NCBI GenBank assembly: GCA_963674955.2
Contig: CAXXKR010000004.1
Location: 1 to 64,000 of the forward strand
Reading direction: 5' to 3'
Source: G963674955 sp963674955
GTDB taxonomy: Bacteria; Desulfobacterota; Desulfovibrionia; Desulfovibrionales; Desulfovibrionaceae
DNA: 64,000 nt
The notes under the pieces were generated by a model, which saw only the letters and a program-made list of their open reading frames with translations, did not search any database and was not told the origin of the DNA. How positions within the stretch are numbered: position 1 is the first letter of the stretch; each line of letters starts with the position of its first letter. The position numbers and the translations under genes were made by a program. Shown here piece by piece: positions 23,381-32,196 of the stretch.

Positions 23381-25132
23381 ATGTCGTTCCTGCGCAGACT
23401 GAAACCTGAATTCTGGGACGCGGAGCCCGATGCGGGGCCGCACAAGAGCCTGTTCAACTACCGGCGCATCTGGCGTCTGGCGGTTCTGCTGCTCGCGGTT
23501 GTGGCCCTGGTGCCGCTTATGGTCATGACCTTCATCGACTACAACGTCACCCGCCATTCCCTGCGTTCCGAAAACACTTTGCGCACGGCAAGGACGACAT
23601 CCAACACCCGCCGCGCCGTTTCCTACTTTCTGGACGAGCGCAAGAGGGCCCTGGAATTCATCGTCAGCGGGGAGGACATTCCCGAACTCCTGAACCAGGC
23701 CCGCCTGGGCGAGATACTTGATTCCCTCAAGGGCAGCTTCGGCGGCTTCGTTGACTTGGGGATCATCGACTCCAAGGGGCGGCAGGTGGCCTATGTCGGT
23801 CCGTACGAGCTTCTGGGCCGGGATTACAGCAAGCAGGACTGGTTTCTCAAGACCCTTGAAAAGGGAGCCTACACCAGCGGCGTCTTTCTCGGCTACCGGG
23901 ACGAGCCGCATCTCATCGTGGCCCTCAAGTACCCAGACCGAAAAGGAAAACGCGACTATGTGCTCAGGGCGACGCTGGACACCGAACAGTTCAACAGCAT
24001 TCTGTCCAGCCTAGACCTGTCGGACGGCGGCGACGCTTTTGTCGTGGACGGCAACGGGGTGCTCCAGACCCCGTCGCGCTGGCACGGCGAACTGTTGAGC
24101 AAGGTGAACATCAGGATTCCGGAATATTCCGAAAAGACATCAGTCCTGACCATGAAGAGCTTCAACAAGGAAGAGGTCACGGTGGGCTACGCCTACATCA
24201 CCAACACCCCGTACATCCTGCTGGTGGTCAAGAAGACCGCGGCCTTGATGAAGCCCTGGCAGACCATCCGCATGGGGTTGATCTGGATTCTTGTCGTGAG
24301 CATCGCGCTCATTCTTCTGGTCATTGTCGGCGTGGCCACCTACATGGTGGGCAAGATCTACATCGCTGACCAGACCAGGGCCAACGCCCTGCACCACATG
24401 GAACACAGCAACCGCATGGCCTCCATCGGACGGCTGGCCGCCGGAGTGGCCCACGAGATCAACAACCCCCTGGCCATAATCAATGAAAAGGCCGGACTGG
24501 TGAAGGACCTCTTCCGGTTCAAGGAAGAATACAGCCACGACGAGCGGCTCCTGTCCAATATCGAGGCCATACTTTCGTCGGTGCAGCGTTGCGGAGCCAT
24601 TACAAAAAGACTTCTGAGCTTTGCCCGCCATGTGGACGTGAAGATCGAGAGCATCCGTTTCTCCGGCTTGGTGGAGGAGGTCATAGGTTTCCTGCACAAG
24701 GAGGCCGAGTACCGGAGTATTTTCATCAACATGGACATACCGGACGACCTGCCGGAGTTCGAGTCGGATCGGGGCAAGCTGCAGCAGATTTTTCTGAATC
24801 TGGTGAACAACGCCTTTCAGGCCATGAGCGATGGCGGGCGGCTGGATATCTCGGCCCACCGCGAAGGCTCCGAATCATTGGTTTTCACGGTCAGGGACGA
24901 CGGCTGCGGCATCCCGGCTACGGATTGCAAACGCATTTTCGAGCCGTTTTTCTCCACCAAGAAGAAGCAGGGCGGCACGGGCCTGGGCCTGTCCATCACC
25001 TACGGACTGGTGCAGGAACTTGGGGGGAGCATGGAAGTCGAAAGCGAAGTGGGCATGGGCACCGCCTTCACCATAACCCTGCCCCTGAGCAACGGAAAAA
25101 AAGAGGAAGAGCATGAAGATATTGCTGGTTGA
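23381..25132 (+). CDS. CACHE-domain sensor histidine kinase
   Basis: The protein has about 583 residues, with a possible GTG one codon earlier. An N-terminal membrane helix (WRLAVLLLAVVALVPLMVMT) and a second (MGLIWILVVSIALILLVIVG) enclose a periplasmic dCACHE sensor (TYLGRDYSKQDWFLKTLEKG-like; here LLGRDYSKQDWFLKTL). The dimerisation domain has the phospho-His box GVAHEINNPLAIINEKAGLV. The ATPase has the N-box FLNLVNNAFQAM, G1 DDGCGIP, and FSTKKKQGGTGLGLSITY. It senses an extracellular small molecule. Stop and next start overlap by 20 bases, so it is coupled to the receiver at 25113 and probably also phosphorylates the earlier fusion. Confidence 0.9.
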   Translation: MSFLRRLKPEFWDAEPDAGPHKSLFNYRRIWRLAVLLLAVVALVPLMVMTFIDYNVTRHSLRSENTLRTARTTSNTRRAVSYFLDERKRALEFIVSGEDIPELLNQARLGEILDSLKGSFGGFVDLGIIDSKGRQVAYVGPYELLGRDYSKQDWFLKTLEKGAYTSGVFLGYRDEPHLIVALKYPDRKGKRDYVLRATLDTEQFNSILSSLDLSDGGDAFVVDGNGVLQTPSRWHGELLSKVNIRIPEYSEKTSVLTMKSFNKEEVTVGYAYITNTPYILLVVKKTAALMKPWQTIRMGLIWILVVSIALILLVIVGVATYMVGKIYIADQTRANALHHMEHSNRMASIGRLAAGVAHEINNPLAIINEKAGLVKDLFRFKEEYSHDERLLSNIEAILSSVQRCGAITKRLLSFARHVDVKIESIRFSGLVEEVIGFLHKEAEYRSIFINMDIPDDLPEFESDRGKLQQIFLNLVNNAFQAMSDGGRLDISAHREGSESLVFTVRDDGCGIPATDCKRIFEPFFSTKKKQGGTGLGLSITYGLVQELGGSMEVESEVGMGTAFTITLPLSNGKKEEEHEDIAG

Positions 25133-25463
25133 CGACGAAGTGGAATTGGTTTCCGCAATGGCGGAACGCCTTTCCCTTCGCGGAATCGACGCCCATTGGG
25201 CGTCCAGCGGCGAACAGGCCCTGGAACTCGCCAAAGACAACGATTACGATGTCGCGGTTCTGGATATCAAGATGCCCAAGATATGCGGGCTTGAACTGCG
25301 CAGGAAATTGTCCGACGGCCACCCGGAGATGAAGTTCATCTTCCTGTCCGGCCATGGCTCGGAGGCCGATTTCAAGACCGGTTCCGCCGAGGCCGAGTCC
25401 TACCTCATCAAGCCGGTGCAGATCGAGGACATCATAGCCAAGATCAACGAGGCCCTTGCATAG
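25113..25463 (+). CDS. Single-domain response regulator (REC)
   Basis: The protein has 116 residues, only a receiver domain: ILLVDDEVELVSAM, VAVLDIKMPKICGLE (phospho-Asp), FIFLSGHGSEADF and YLIKPVQIEDI (Lys). There is no output domain, so it acts by protein contact or as a phosphate shuttle. Its start is inside the histidine kinase gene and its stop eight bases before the upstream limit of the next frame. In such relays the lone REC usually passes phosphate to a histidine phosphotransfer or kinase-like protein. The degenerate kinase that follows is a candidate partner. Confidence 0.9.
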   Translation: MKILLVDDEVELVSAMAERLSLRGIDAHWASSGEQALELAKDNDYDVAVLDIKMPKICGLELRRKLSDGHPEMKFIFLSGHGSEADFKTGSAEAESYLIKPVQIEDIIAKINEALA

Positions 25464-25482
25464 GGCCGCCAAGGAGACAAGC

Positions 25483-26127
25483 ATGAACAGCGGCAAAAGC
25501 GGCGCGGACCGTGAAGACCTGCGTTTTTTCGGGTGTATCAGCGCCTCGGTGTCCCACGACATCAAGAATGTCCTGGCCGTGATCAACGAGGGGGCCGGAT
25601 TGCTGGAGGATCTGTCCCTGATGGCCGAGAAGGGGCTGCCCCTTGAGCCGCAGAAGCTCAAGTCCGTGGCCGGAAACATCATCGGCCAGATCAGGCGCGG
25701 CGACGATATCGTGAAAAACATGAACGCCTTCGCCCACAGCGTGGATTCCGATTTCGGAACCGTGGACATGGTGGCCCTGCTCGGCCTCATGACGGCCCTT
25801 TCCAAAAGGCTGGCCTCCATGAAATGCGTGACCCTGGAGATCGGCGAATGCGCTCCGGCGACGATTCACAGCGACCCCTACGGCCTGGAGCAGCTTGTTT
25901 ATGCGGCCATATCTTTTGCCCTGGAAGGAATGGAATCCGGCGGGGTTCTGACCCTGGCCGTGAAACCGGCCCCGGAGGGGGCCGAGTTGGCCCTGACCGG
26001 GACAGGGCTGGGCATGGCCCAGGAACCAGGTCCGGTGGTTCTGGCCTTGGCCGAAGGCCTTGGCGCGAAAATCAATATTACGGGGGGCGGCATGAATTTG
26101 TTTTTGCCAGCGTCCCTGTCGAAATAA
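25483..26127 (+). CDS. Degenerate histidine kinase-like protein
   Basis: The protein has 214 residues from the ATG at 25483, with AAGGAG upstream; a longer frame starting at 25456 is less likely. The N-terminus keeps an H-box (ISASVSHDIKNVLAVINEGA), and the C-terminus has the size and residue pattern of a HATPase fold. The N-box asparagines are replaced (LEQLVYAAISFALEGM), and the G-boxes are partial (TGTGLGMAQEPGP). It therefore probably cannot bind ATP normally. It could act as a histidine phosphotransfer or a decoy in the relay between the two REC proteins. Assignment by fold resemblance only. Confidence 0.7.
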   Translation: MNSGKSGADREDLRFFGCISASVSHDIKNVLAVINEGAGLLEDLSLMAEKGLPLEPQKLKSVAGNIIGQIRRGDDIVKNMNAFAHSVDSDFGTVDMVALLGLMTALSKRLASMKCVTLEIGECAPATIHSDPYGLEQLVYAAISFALEGMESGGVLTLAVKPAPEGAELALTGTGLGMAQEPGPVVLALAEGLGAKINITGGGMNLFLPASLSK

Positions 26128-26169
26128 ACGAACAACAATGACAAATATTTAATTTTAAGGAGAAATGAT

Positions 26170-26598
26170 ATGTCCGAAAAAGTACTGCTCATCGACGACG
26201 AGGCCGATTTTCTTGAAAACCTGTCCGAGAGAATGACCCTCAGGGGCATGAACGTCAGCACGGCCCAGACCGGCGACACCGCGGTTGCCGCCGTGGAAAA
26301 GGGCGGGTTCGACGCCATCGTGCTCGACCTTCAGATGCCCGGCATGGACGGCATAGAGGTGCTCAAGAAGATCAGGGAGGAGCGTCCGGAGATGCAGGTC
26401 ATCCTGCTCACGGGCCACGCCACCGTGGAGAAGGGAATTGAGGCCATGAAGCTGGGAGCCATGGATTTCATGGAAAAGCCCGCCGACATCAATACCCTGA
26501 CCGAAAAGATCAAAAAGGCCCAGGCCAAGAAGATGATCCTGGTTGAAAAGCAGACCGAGAAGAAACTCAGGGAGATCATGGCCACCAAGGGCTGGTAA
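26170..26598 (+). CDS. Single-domain response regulator with extended C-terminus
   Basis: The protein has 142 residues, with AAGGAG upstream of the ATG. The receiver is complete: LLIDDEADFLENLSERMTL, IVLDLQMPGMDGIEVLKKI (phospho-Asp), VILLTGHATVEKGIEAMK and FMEKPADI (Lys). After it a helix of about 25 residues (KKAQAKKMILVEKQTEKKLR) remains, charged and probably a coiled coil. It has no DNA-binding or enzymatic output. It is the last gene of the relay, followed by a clear terminator. Confidence 0.9.
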   Translation: MSEKVLLIDDEADFLENLSERMTLRGMNVSTAQTGDTAVAAVEKGGFDAIVLDLQMPGMDGIEVLKKIREERPEMQVILLTGHATVEKGIEAMKLGAMDFMEKPADINTLTEKIKKAQAKKMILVEKQTEKKLREIMATKGW

Positions 26599-26628
26599 AG
26601 TCCGCTTCCTGCAGTCAAAAAGTAAGAA

Positions 26629-26661
26629 GGGCCTGCGGTTAATTTCCGCAGGCCCTTTTTT
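26629..26661 (+). terminator. Rho-independent terminator after the relay cluster
   Basis: GGGCCTGCGG and CCGCAGGCCC form a perfect 10-base-pair stem with a seven-base loop, followed by six Ts. Confidence 0.95.
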
Positions 26662-26678
26662 CGTGCTTCCAGAAAGAA

Positions 26679-26918
26679 CTAGAGAAGAATTCTGTAATCG
26701 ATATTCAAGACGCTTGCCAATTTTCGGGCGTTGGCCTTTCCGATGGTGCGCCTGTTGTTCTCCATTTCTGAAATATGACGCCTTGGAACGTTGGAAGCTT
26801 CCGCAAGCTGCGCCTGGGTAAGTCCCTCGCGGTAGCGTGCGCCCACGAGAAGCGTCCCCGCGCTGCGGTCCGGAAAAACCTGTCCGGCGTCAAGATGATC
26901 ATCGACACTACAGCCCAT
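26679..26918 (-). CDS. XRE-family helix-turn-helix protein
   Basis: The protein has 79 residues. The Cro/CI-type helix-turn-helix is EGLTQAQLAEASNVPRRHIS, then EMENNRRTIGKANARKLASV, a good family match. The first 30 residues are not typical and could be disordered. There is no toxin-type gene next to it, so a simple repressor is as likely as an orphan antitoxin. It is convergent with the relay cluster, and its own upstream region (26919-27176) is shared with the rhodanese gene. Confidence 0.82.
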   Translation of the reverse strand: MGCSVDDHLDAGQVFPDRSAGTLLVGARYREGLTQAQLAEASNVPRRHISEMENNRRTIGKANARKLASVLNIDYRILL

Positions 26919-27176
26919 GCTTTTTTAAAATAAAAGTTACAGATAAATATAGATGATTCTATCAGTCGCGTCGATGATTGGTCAAGGATTGAACAATATA
27001 CAGGGTGCGGCCCGGTTCACAATTAAATTGCGGAATATCCCCGGGGCACGGTTGCCCAATAATAAACAACAGGTTATGGAAACGAAACGCTTGTTCAAAG
27101 TATGTGCATCCGGGGTTGGCTGCCGGGGCGGCATTGGACGAGAAAGACTTTCGCCCCGCGTCAGGGGCTGCGGACA

Positions 27177-28445
27177 ATGAAAGGTAACCTGCAAAAGATA
27201 ATGAAAATCGGCATGAAGACAAGGGTAAAACTCTGCTGCTGGCTGCTGGCAGCGTTTTTGCTGCCGGTGATTTTTCTTTTTCCCGGAATTGCCGGGGCCG
27301 TGGACATGGAAGTGTCCGCCGTCCCTGTTGCTTTTGGCGACACACCCGTTGCCGCACCCGGCCATGTGGGGCAGGCCTACCCTCTGCGGCCCTTTTACCC
27401 GGCCGCCAGGACAATCGACACTGCAGGGCTGGAGCAGTCTTACTTCGAATCAATAATCATCGACGTGCGCAGCCGGTTCGAATACGAGGTGGTGCGCATC
27501 AACAAGGCCAAGCACGTGCCGCTGGGCGAGGGCGACTTCATCGCCGAGATAAAGCGCTACCGCGCCCCAGTTTCGAAAATTCCGTTGATTTTCTACTGCA
27601 ACGACCCGGCTTGCTCCAGGGCCTTTCGCGCCGCGCTGCTGGCCCAGGCCGCGGGTTACGAGAATGTCCATGTCTACGACTCCGGAGTGTTCTCCCTGCT
27701 CATGGCCGCGCCGGAAAAGGTGAGCCTCATGGGAACCACCCCGGCCCAGCCGGACATGGTCATTCCCGATGACTACTACGAGAAGGTCCAGATCGATTTC
27801 GAGGAGTTCGTGAAAAGGACTTCCCGCATCGGCACCTTGATCATCGACATCAGGGACATCTACCATCGCGATTTCGAGCCGAATCTGGAAGGCGTGCGCA
27901 ACATCCCCATGGAATCCTTTCTCAAGGCCGTGACCAACCGCATCTGGGCCGAGAAGAAATTGCTCATCTTCGACCAGAACGGCGAACAGACCCGCTGGCT
28001 GCAATATTTCCTTCAGGCCAACGGCTATACGGACTACGCTTTCCTGCGCGGCGGGATGCAGGGGCTGGACCTCGGCTCCCAGGCCAGGAAGGTGGTACGG
28101 GCCAGCTCGGACATCAGTCTGAACCAGGAGCGGCTGCTCGAAGTGACACTGGACAACGGGCTTGAGCCGTTGGATATCGCGGCAATCAACCTGATCGCCG
28201 GTTCCGTAGGGTTTGAGAATCATGCGGTCATCGAATGGGATCAGGCCCTGGACGTTCTGGGCTGCACAACCGAGCAGCTTAGGGTCTCTGCGGAAAGGCT
28301 GCGCAACGGCGGATACCTGCTTTTCAGCCAGGGCAGGGAAACCCTGGTCTTTCACATGGACCCTCGGCTGGCCTGGAAAGGCAAGATGTCCGGCGACCTC
28401 TGGACAAGCCGGGTCAGGGAATTTGAAGGCTCGGTGCGCAAGTAG
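27177..28445 (+). CDS. Exported double-rhodanese-domain protein
   Basis: The protein has 422 residues from the ATG at 27177; starts at 27201 or 27213 are also possible, and 27102 is upstream of the signal peptide. A signal sequence (WLLAAFLLPVIFLFPGIAGA) is seen. The first rhodanese domain has IIIDVRSRFEYEVVRINKAK and the loop FYCNDPACSRAFRAALLA with a cysteine in the active-site position. The second (LIIDIRDIYHRDFEPNLEGV, FDQNGEQTRWLQYF) has Asp-Gln-Asn in place of the cysteine, so it is probably inactive. A tail of about 100 residues follows. It is five bases ahead of a substrate-binding protein gene, suggesting a periplasmic sulfur or redox sensing complex. Confidence 0.78.
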   Translation: MKGNLQKIMKIGMKTRVKLCCWLLAAFLLPVIFLFPGIAGAVDMEVSAVPVAFGDTPVAAPGHVGQAYPLRPFYPAARTIDTAGLEQSYFESIIIDVRSRFEYEVVRINKAKHVPLGEGDFIAEIKRYRAPVSKIPLIFYCNDPACSRAFRAALLAQAAGYENVHVYDSGVFSLLMAAPEKVSLMGTTPAQPDMVIPDDYYEKVQIDFEEFVKRTSRIGTLIIDIRDIYHRDFEPNLEGVRNIPMESFLKAVTNRIWAEKKLLIFDQNGEQTRWLQYFLQANGYTDYAFLRGGMQGLDLGSQARKVVRASSDISLNQERLLEVTLDNGLEPLDIAAINLIAGSVGFENHAVIEWDQALDVLGCTTEQLRVSAERLRNGGYLLFSQGRETLVFHMDPRLAWKGKMSGDLWTSRVREFEGSVRK

Positions 28446-28450
28446 GTATT

Positions 28451-29452
28451 ATGAAGTCGAATTGCAAACTCCTTATTCTGACACTGGCCCTGGCCCTGAT
28501 CCAGATGATCGTCCCGGACACGGTCCGCTCCGCGCACTCGGCGGAGAGGGGGCTGGGCAAGGCCAGCCTGATTCTGCAATGGATGCCCCAGGCCCAGTTC
28601 GCCGGATATTTCGTGGCCCAGGAAAAGGGGTTCTACAAACAGCACGGCGTTGATTTGACCATCATCCCCGGCGGCCCGGACAAGGTGGTTTCAGATTACC
28701 TGGATTCCCGCCAGGCCGAATTCGGGACCATGTTCCTATCCACGGCCCTGGAACGCCGCGATGCGGGCATGCCCCTGGTGAACATCGGGCAGATCGTGCA
28801 GCATTCGGCATTGATGCTCATCGCCAAGGCCGGGACAGGGATCGAGACGGTGGAGGACCTGGACGGGAAAAAGGTCTCTCTTTGGGCCAACGAGTTTCAG
28901 ATTCAGCCGCGCATTTTGTTCGCCCAGAAGGGCATGGAAGTGGAGATCGTGCCCCTGGCCAGTTCCATGGACCTGTTCCTGCGCGGGGCCGTGTCCGCAA
29001 CCAGCGCCATGTGGTACAACGAGTATCACACCATCCTGTCCTCAGGTCTGCGGGAAGACGAACTCAGGCCTTTCTTTTTCAGGGATACGCCCTACGATTT
29101 TCCGGAAGACGGAATCTATTGCCTGGAAAGCACTCTCAAGACAAGCCCAAAGGCCGCCCTGGCCGTGATCAACGCCACCCTGGCCGGGTGGAGGTACGCT
29201 TTCGCCCATGAGGACGAAACCCTGGACATTGTGGCCCGGTACATGACCGAGGCCAAGCTGCCCATGAACAGGGTGCACCAGCGCTGGATGCTCAGGCGCA
29301 TGCGCGAAATCATCATCCCCGGCGAAAAGATTTTCGAGGCCGGAATCCTCAAGCGCCAAGTCTTCGACAAGGTCGTCGGCCTGTTGCTGGAAGGCGGTGT
29401 GATTCGCAATCCCGTGGACTACGGGAAGTTCTACAGGGGACCGTCCAAATGA
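28451..29452 (+). CDS. Orphan NMT1/SsuA-like substrate-binding protein
   Basis: The protein has 333 residues. The signal sequence has no lipobox cysteine (LLILTLALALIQMIVPDTVR). It matches NMT1/THI5-like binding proteins: LILQWMPQAQFAGYFVAQEK, GFYKQHGVDLTIIPGGPDKV and EFGTMFLSTALERRDAGMPL. No ABC permease or ATPase gene is nearby; the neighbours are a rhodanese protein and a CACHE-type phosphatase. A soluble binding protein feeding a sensor, instead of a transporter, is inferred. Possible ligands of the family include pyrimidines, sulfonates and nitrate-like anions; none can be chosen here. The stop overlaps the next start (ATGATG). Confidence 0.82.
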   Translation: MKSNCKLLILTLALALIQMIVPDTVRSAHSAERGLGKASLILQWMPQAQFAGYFVAQEKGFYKQHGVDLTIIPGGPDKVVSDYLDSRQAEFGTMFLSTALERRDAGMPLVNIGQIVQHSALMLIAKAGTGIETVEDLDGKKVSLWANEFQIQPRILFAQKGMEVEIVPLASSMDLFLRGAVSATSAMWYNEYHTILSSGLREDELRPFFFRDTPYDFPEDGIYCLESTLKTSPKAALAVINATLAGWRYAFAHEDETLDIVARYMTEAKLPMNRVHQRWMLRRMREIIIPGEKIFEAGILKRQVFDKVVGLLLEGGVIRNPVDYGKFYRGPSK

Positions 29453-31377
29453 TGAAAAATAGCCTGGCCCTGAAACTCGCGATTCTGGTCCTGGGGTTCT
29501 CGACCCTTATCCTGGGCGCCGTCCTGGCCAACAGCTATTATTTTTCCCGCACGGTCATCGTCAAGCAGGCTGAGGAAAACAGCCGCACAAAGGGGCGCGA
29601 GGTGGCCAACCATCTGGCCTCCCTGATCAAGCCCATTGAGCAGGCGGTTTTGAACATCGCCCTGACAATGGAGGACTCGAGCCTGACCAGCCAGGAGATA
29701 AGCTCCCTGGCGCGCAGGGTGGTGGAGAACAACAACGACGTGTTCGGCATGGCCATAGCCTTTGAGCCTTACGAACTGGCCCATGACAGGCTCTTCTTCG
29801 CCCCCTACAGTTATCGGGACGCGGACGGAGTGAAGACCACCCAGTTGGGGAACTCCGACTACCGCTATTTTTATATGGACTGGTATCAGTTGCCCAAGGA
29901 GCTGGGCCAGCCCGTGTGGACCGAACCATATTACGACACCGGCGGTTCCGAAGAGTTGATGATCACCTATTCCGTTCCCTTCTACCGCATGGAAGACGGC
30001 AAGAAGCGCTTCGCGGGCGTGGTCACAGCAGACATCGCCCTGAAGTGGCTGCAGGAGATCATTTCAGCCATCAAACTCTATGAAACGGGATACGCCGTGG
30101 TCATCAGCCGCAACGGCACATATATCTACCATTCCATGGAACGGCTGATGCTCAACGAGACCATCTTTTCCCTGTCCGAGGGGCTTGACGATCCTGAGGT
30201 ATGGGACATCGGGCGGAATATGATCGAGGGGCGGGAAGGGTTTATGGAGCGGCCCAGCGTGCGCGACAACAAGTCCAGCTTTCTGTTCTACATGCCCCTG
30301 CCCATCGGCGGCTGGACCCTGGGCTTTCTCTTTCCCACGGACGAAGTGCTGGCCGACGTCAACAACCTGATCCGCAACACCCTGATCATCGGCGTTGTCG
30401 GGTTCCTGCTGCTCACCGGGGCGGTTATCTGGATTTCCCGCAGGGTCACCAAGCCCATACGCGACCTTTCGGGCGCCGCCTTTGAGATCGCCGGAGGCAA
30501 CCTAAACGCCGCCTTGCCGGAAATCACCTCCGGGGACGAGGTGGGCAAGTTGTCCAACGCCTTCAGCCACATGCAGGAGTCGCTCAGGGAGTTCATAGCG
30601 GACCTCAAGCGGACCACCATTCACAAGGAGCGCATCGAGTCGGAACTGCGCATCGCCCGGGAAATACAAATGGGCATTTTGCCCAAACTTTTTCCGGCCT
30701 TTCCGGATTACAAGGAGTTCGACGTTTACGCCTCCCTGGAATCGGCCAAGGAAGTGGGGGGAGATCTCTACGACTTTTTCTTCATTGACGAGCACCGCTT
30801 CTGCTTTCTTATCGGAGATGTGTCCGGCAAGGGCGTGCCGGCGGCCTTTCTCATGGCCGTGACCAAGACTCTGCTCAAGGTGGTTGCCGAGCGAGGAGTG
30901 GAGCCGGGGGCCATTCTGGAGAAGGTCAACAATGACCTGGCCGAGGACAATGAGTCCTGCATGTTCGTGACCCTGTTCGTGGCCGTTCTTGACATTCGCA
31001 CGGGCGAGGTTTCCTATGGCAGCGCGGGGCACAATCCGCCGGTACTCGTCGCCGGGAACGGGGCGACCTACCTGGAGCCTTTGAACGAGCCGGTGGCCGG
31101 GGCCATGGAGGGAATGACCTACACCACCAGACGCATGACAATGAACCCCGGAGACACGCTGTTCCTGTACACGGACGGGGTGACCGAGGCCATGAACAGT
31201 AAACAGGAACTCTATTCGGATGAGCGGTTGCTTGATCTTCTAAACGAGACCCGGCTCGGCGTGGCCACGGAGATCGTCACCACGGTCAACAAATCCGTGG
31301 TGGAATTCGCAGGCGATGCGGAACAGTCCGACGACATCACCATGCTGGCACTCACTTATGTCGGCAGCAAATCATAG
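29449..31377 (+). CDS. CACHE-HAMP-PP2C (RsbU-like) serine phosphatase
   Basis: The protein has 642 residues. An N-terminal membrane helix (LALKLAILVLGFSTLILGAV) and a second helix (LIIGVVGFLLLTGAVIWISR) enclose a periplasmic dCACHE domain with DWYQLPKELGQPVWTEPYYD. HAMP follows (TKPIRDLSGAAFEIAGGNLN). The C-terminal PP2C/SpoIIE domain has IAREIQMGILPKLFPAFP, EVGGDLYDFFFIDEHRFCF, GDVSGKGVPAAFLMAVTK and DTLFLYTDGVTEAMNSKQEL. It dephosphorylates a STAS anti-sigma antagonist, the gene immediately downstream, when its sensor binds a signal. The preceding binding protein may present the ligand. Confidence 0.93.
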   Translation: MMKNSLALKLAILVLGFSTLILGAVLANSYYFSRTVIVKQAEENSRTKGREVANHLASLIKPIEQAVLNIALTMEDSSLTSQEISSLARRVVENNNDVFGMAIAFEPYELAHDRLFFAPYSYRDADGVKTTQLGNSDYRYFYMDWYQLPKELGQPVWTEPYYDTGGSEELMITYSVPFYRMEDGKKRFAGVVTADIALKWLQEIISAIKLYETGYAVVISRNGTYIYHSMERLMLNETIFSLSEGLDDPEVWDIGRNMIEGREGFMERPSVRDNKSSFLFYMPLPIGGWTLGFLFPTDEVLADVNNLIRNTLIIGVVGFLLLTGAVIWISRRVTKPIRDLSGAAFEIAGGNLNAALPEITSGDEVGKLSNAFSHMQESLREFIADLKRTTIHKERIESELRIAREIQMGILPKLFPAFPDYKEFDVYASLESAKEVGGDLYDFFFIDEHRFCFLIGDVSGKGVPAAFLMAVTKTLLKVVAERGVEPGAILEKVNNDLAEDNESCMFVTLFVAVLDIRTGEVSYGSAGHNPPVLVAGNGATYLEPLNEPVAGAMEGMTYTTRRMTMNPGDTLFLYTDGVTEAMNSKQELYSDERLLDLLNETRLGVATEIVTTVNKSVVEFAGDAEQSDDITMLALTYVGSKS

Positions 31378-31394
31378 CTGAAAGGAGAGGCAAT

Positions 31395-31724
31395 ATGGAA
31401 TTCACCAGTGATAAAACAGGCGACTATTACGTGGTGGGCGTTTCCGGACGCCTGGACGCCACCACCTCCGGAGAGTTCGAGGCCGAGTGCGACAAATGGC
31501 TTGAACAGGGTGAAACCCGTATCGTGGTGGACATGGGCGGCGTGGAGTACATCAGTTCCGCCGGTCTGCGCAGCATCCTGACCTCGGCCAAGAAACTCAA
31601 GGCCCAGAGCGGCGAACTGCGTTTTTGCGGACTTTCCGGCATGGTGGCCGATGTCTTCAAGATGTCCGGGTTCGCGGCCATGTTTCAGATTTTCGAGAGC
31701 AGGGACCAGGCGACCAGTGGCTGA
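31395..31724 (+). CDS. STAS-domain anti-sigma factor antagonist
   Basis: The protein has 109 residues, with AAAGGAGAGG before the ATG. The STAS fold is clear: YYVVGVSGRLDATTSGEFEA, then VDMGGVEYISSAGLRSILTS with the conserved phosphorylatable Ser (ISSAGLR). In partner-switching it is phosphorylated by the RsbW-type kinase next door and dephosphorylated by the RsbU-type phosphatase upstream. Its stop lies inside the next gene's start (eight-base overlap). No sigma factor gene is present here, so the target of the switch is elsewhere or is a non-sigma protein. Confidence 0.92.
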   Translation: MEFTSDKTGDYYVVGVSGRLDATTSGEFEAECDKWLEQGETRIVVDMGGVEYISSAGLRSILTSAKKLKAQSGELRFCGLSGMVADVFKMSGFAAMFQIFESRDQATSG

Positions 31725-32151
31725 GTCCGACAGCAAGTATACCCTGCGCGGTCCCGCTTCCCTGGACAAGTTGAAGGATTTCCAAGCCTTTGTAGTGGGC
31801 TGGGCCAATAATTTCGGCCTGCCCGCCGAGGTGGGCGGAAAGCTTGAACTGGTCATGGAGGAGCTGGCCGTCAACGTGATCAACTACGCCTACCCCGACG
31901 GGCACGGGGATGTTGAAATCGAATGCCTGCTGGACGATTCCGGGGACAAGAGGCGTTTTTGCGTCAAGCTCAGGGACTGGGGCGCGCCCTTTGACCCGCT
32001 TACCAAGGACGACCCGGACACGGGGCAGGACATTGACGAACGTCCCATCGGCGGACTGGGCATCTTTCTGGTTCGCGAAATGTCCGACAGTCTTGGGTAC
32101 GAGCGCGAGGGCGATGCCAACGTCCTGACTTTCTGCTTTGACCTGCCCTGA
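31717..32151 (+). CDS. RsbW-type anti-sigma/serine kinase (HATPase)
   Basis: The protein has 144 residues from a GTG inside the end of the STAS gene; an earlier start would extend into STAS and lacks support. The Bergerat ATP site is visible: KLELVMEELAVNVINYAYPD (N-box with ELAVNVINYA), the GxD stretch VKLRDWGAPFDP and GGLGIFLVREMSDSLGYERE (G2 box). It phosphorylates the STAS antagonist and binds a client protein, freeing it on dephosphorylation. With the RsbU gene it makes a complete phosphorylation cycle. Confidence 0.9.
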   Translation: MAESDSKYTLRGPASLDKLKDFQAFVVGWANNFGLPAEVGGKLELVMEELAVNVINYAYPDGHGDVEIECLLDDSGDKRRFCVKLRDWGAPFDPLTKDDPDTGQDIDERPIGGLGIFLVREMSDSLGYEREGDANVLTFCFDLP

Positions 32152-32196
32152 TCGGGCTGATCCGAATACATAATCGGCATAGGGGGACTCAGGGGG

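Noticed and set aside
22148..23911. 587-codon minus-strand frame opposite the relay genes
   Set aside because: It spans two convincing plus-strand genes and has the typical antisense composition; no motif is recognisable.
26679..26918. XRE protein as antitoxin of a type II toxin-antitoxin pair
   Set aside because: No small toxin-type gene lies on either side.
28451..29452. Binding protein of a complete ABC importer
   Set aside because: No ABC permease or ATPase gene exists within the surrounding genes; neighbours are signalling proteins.
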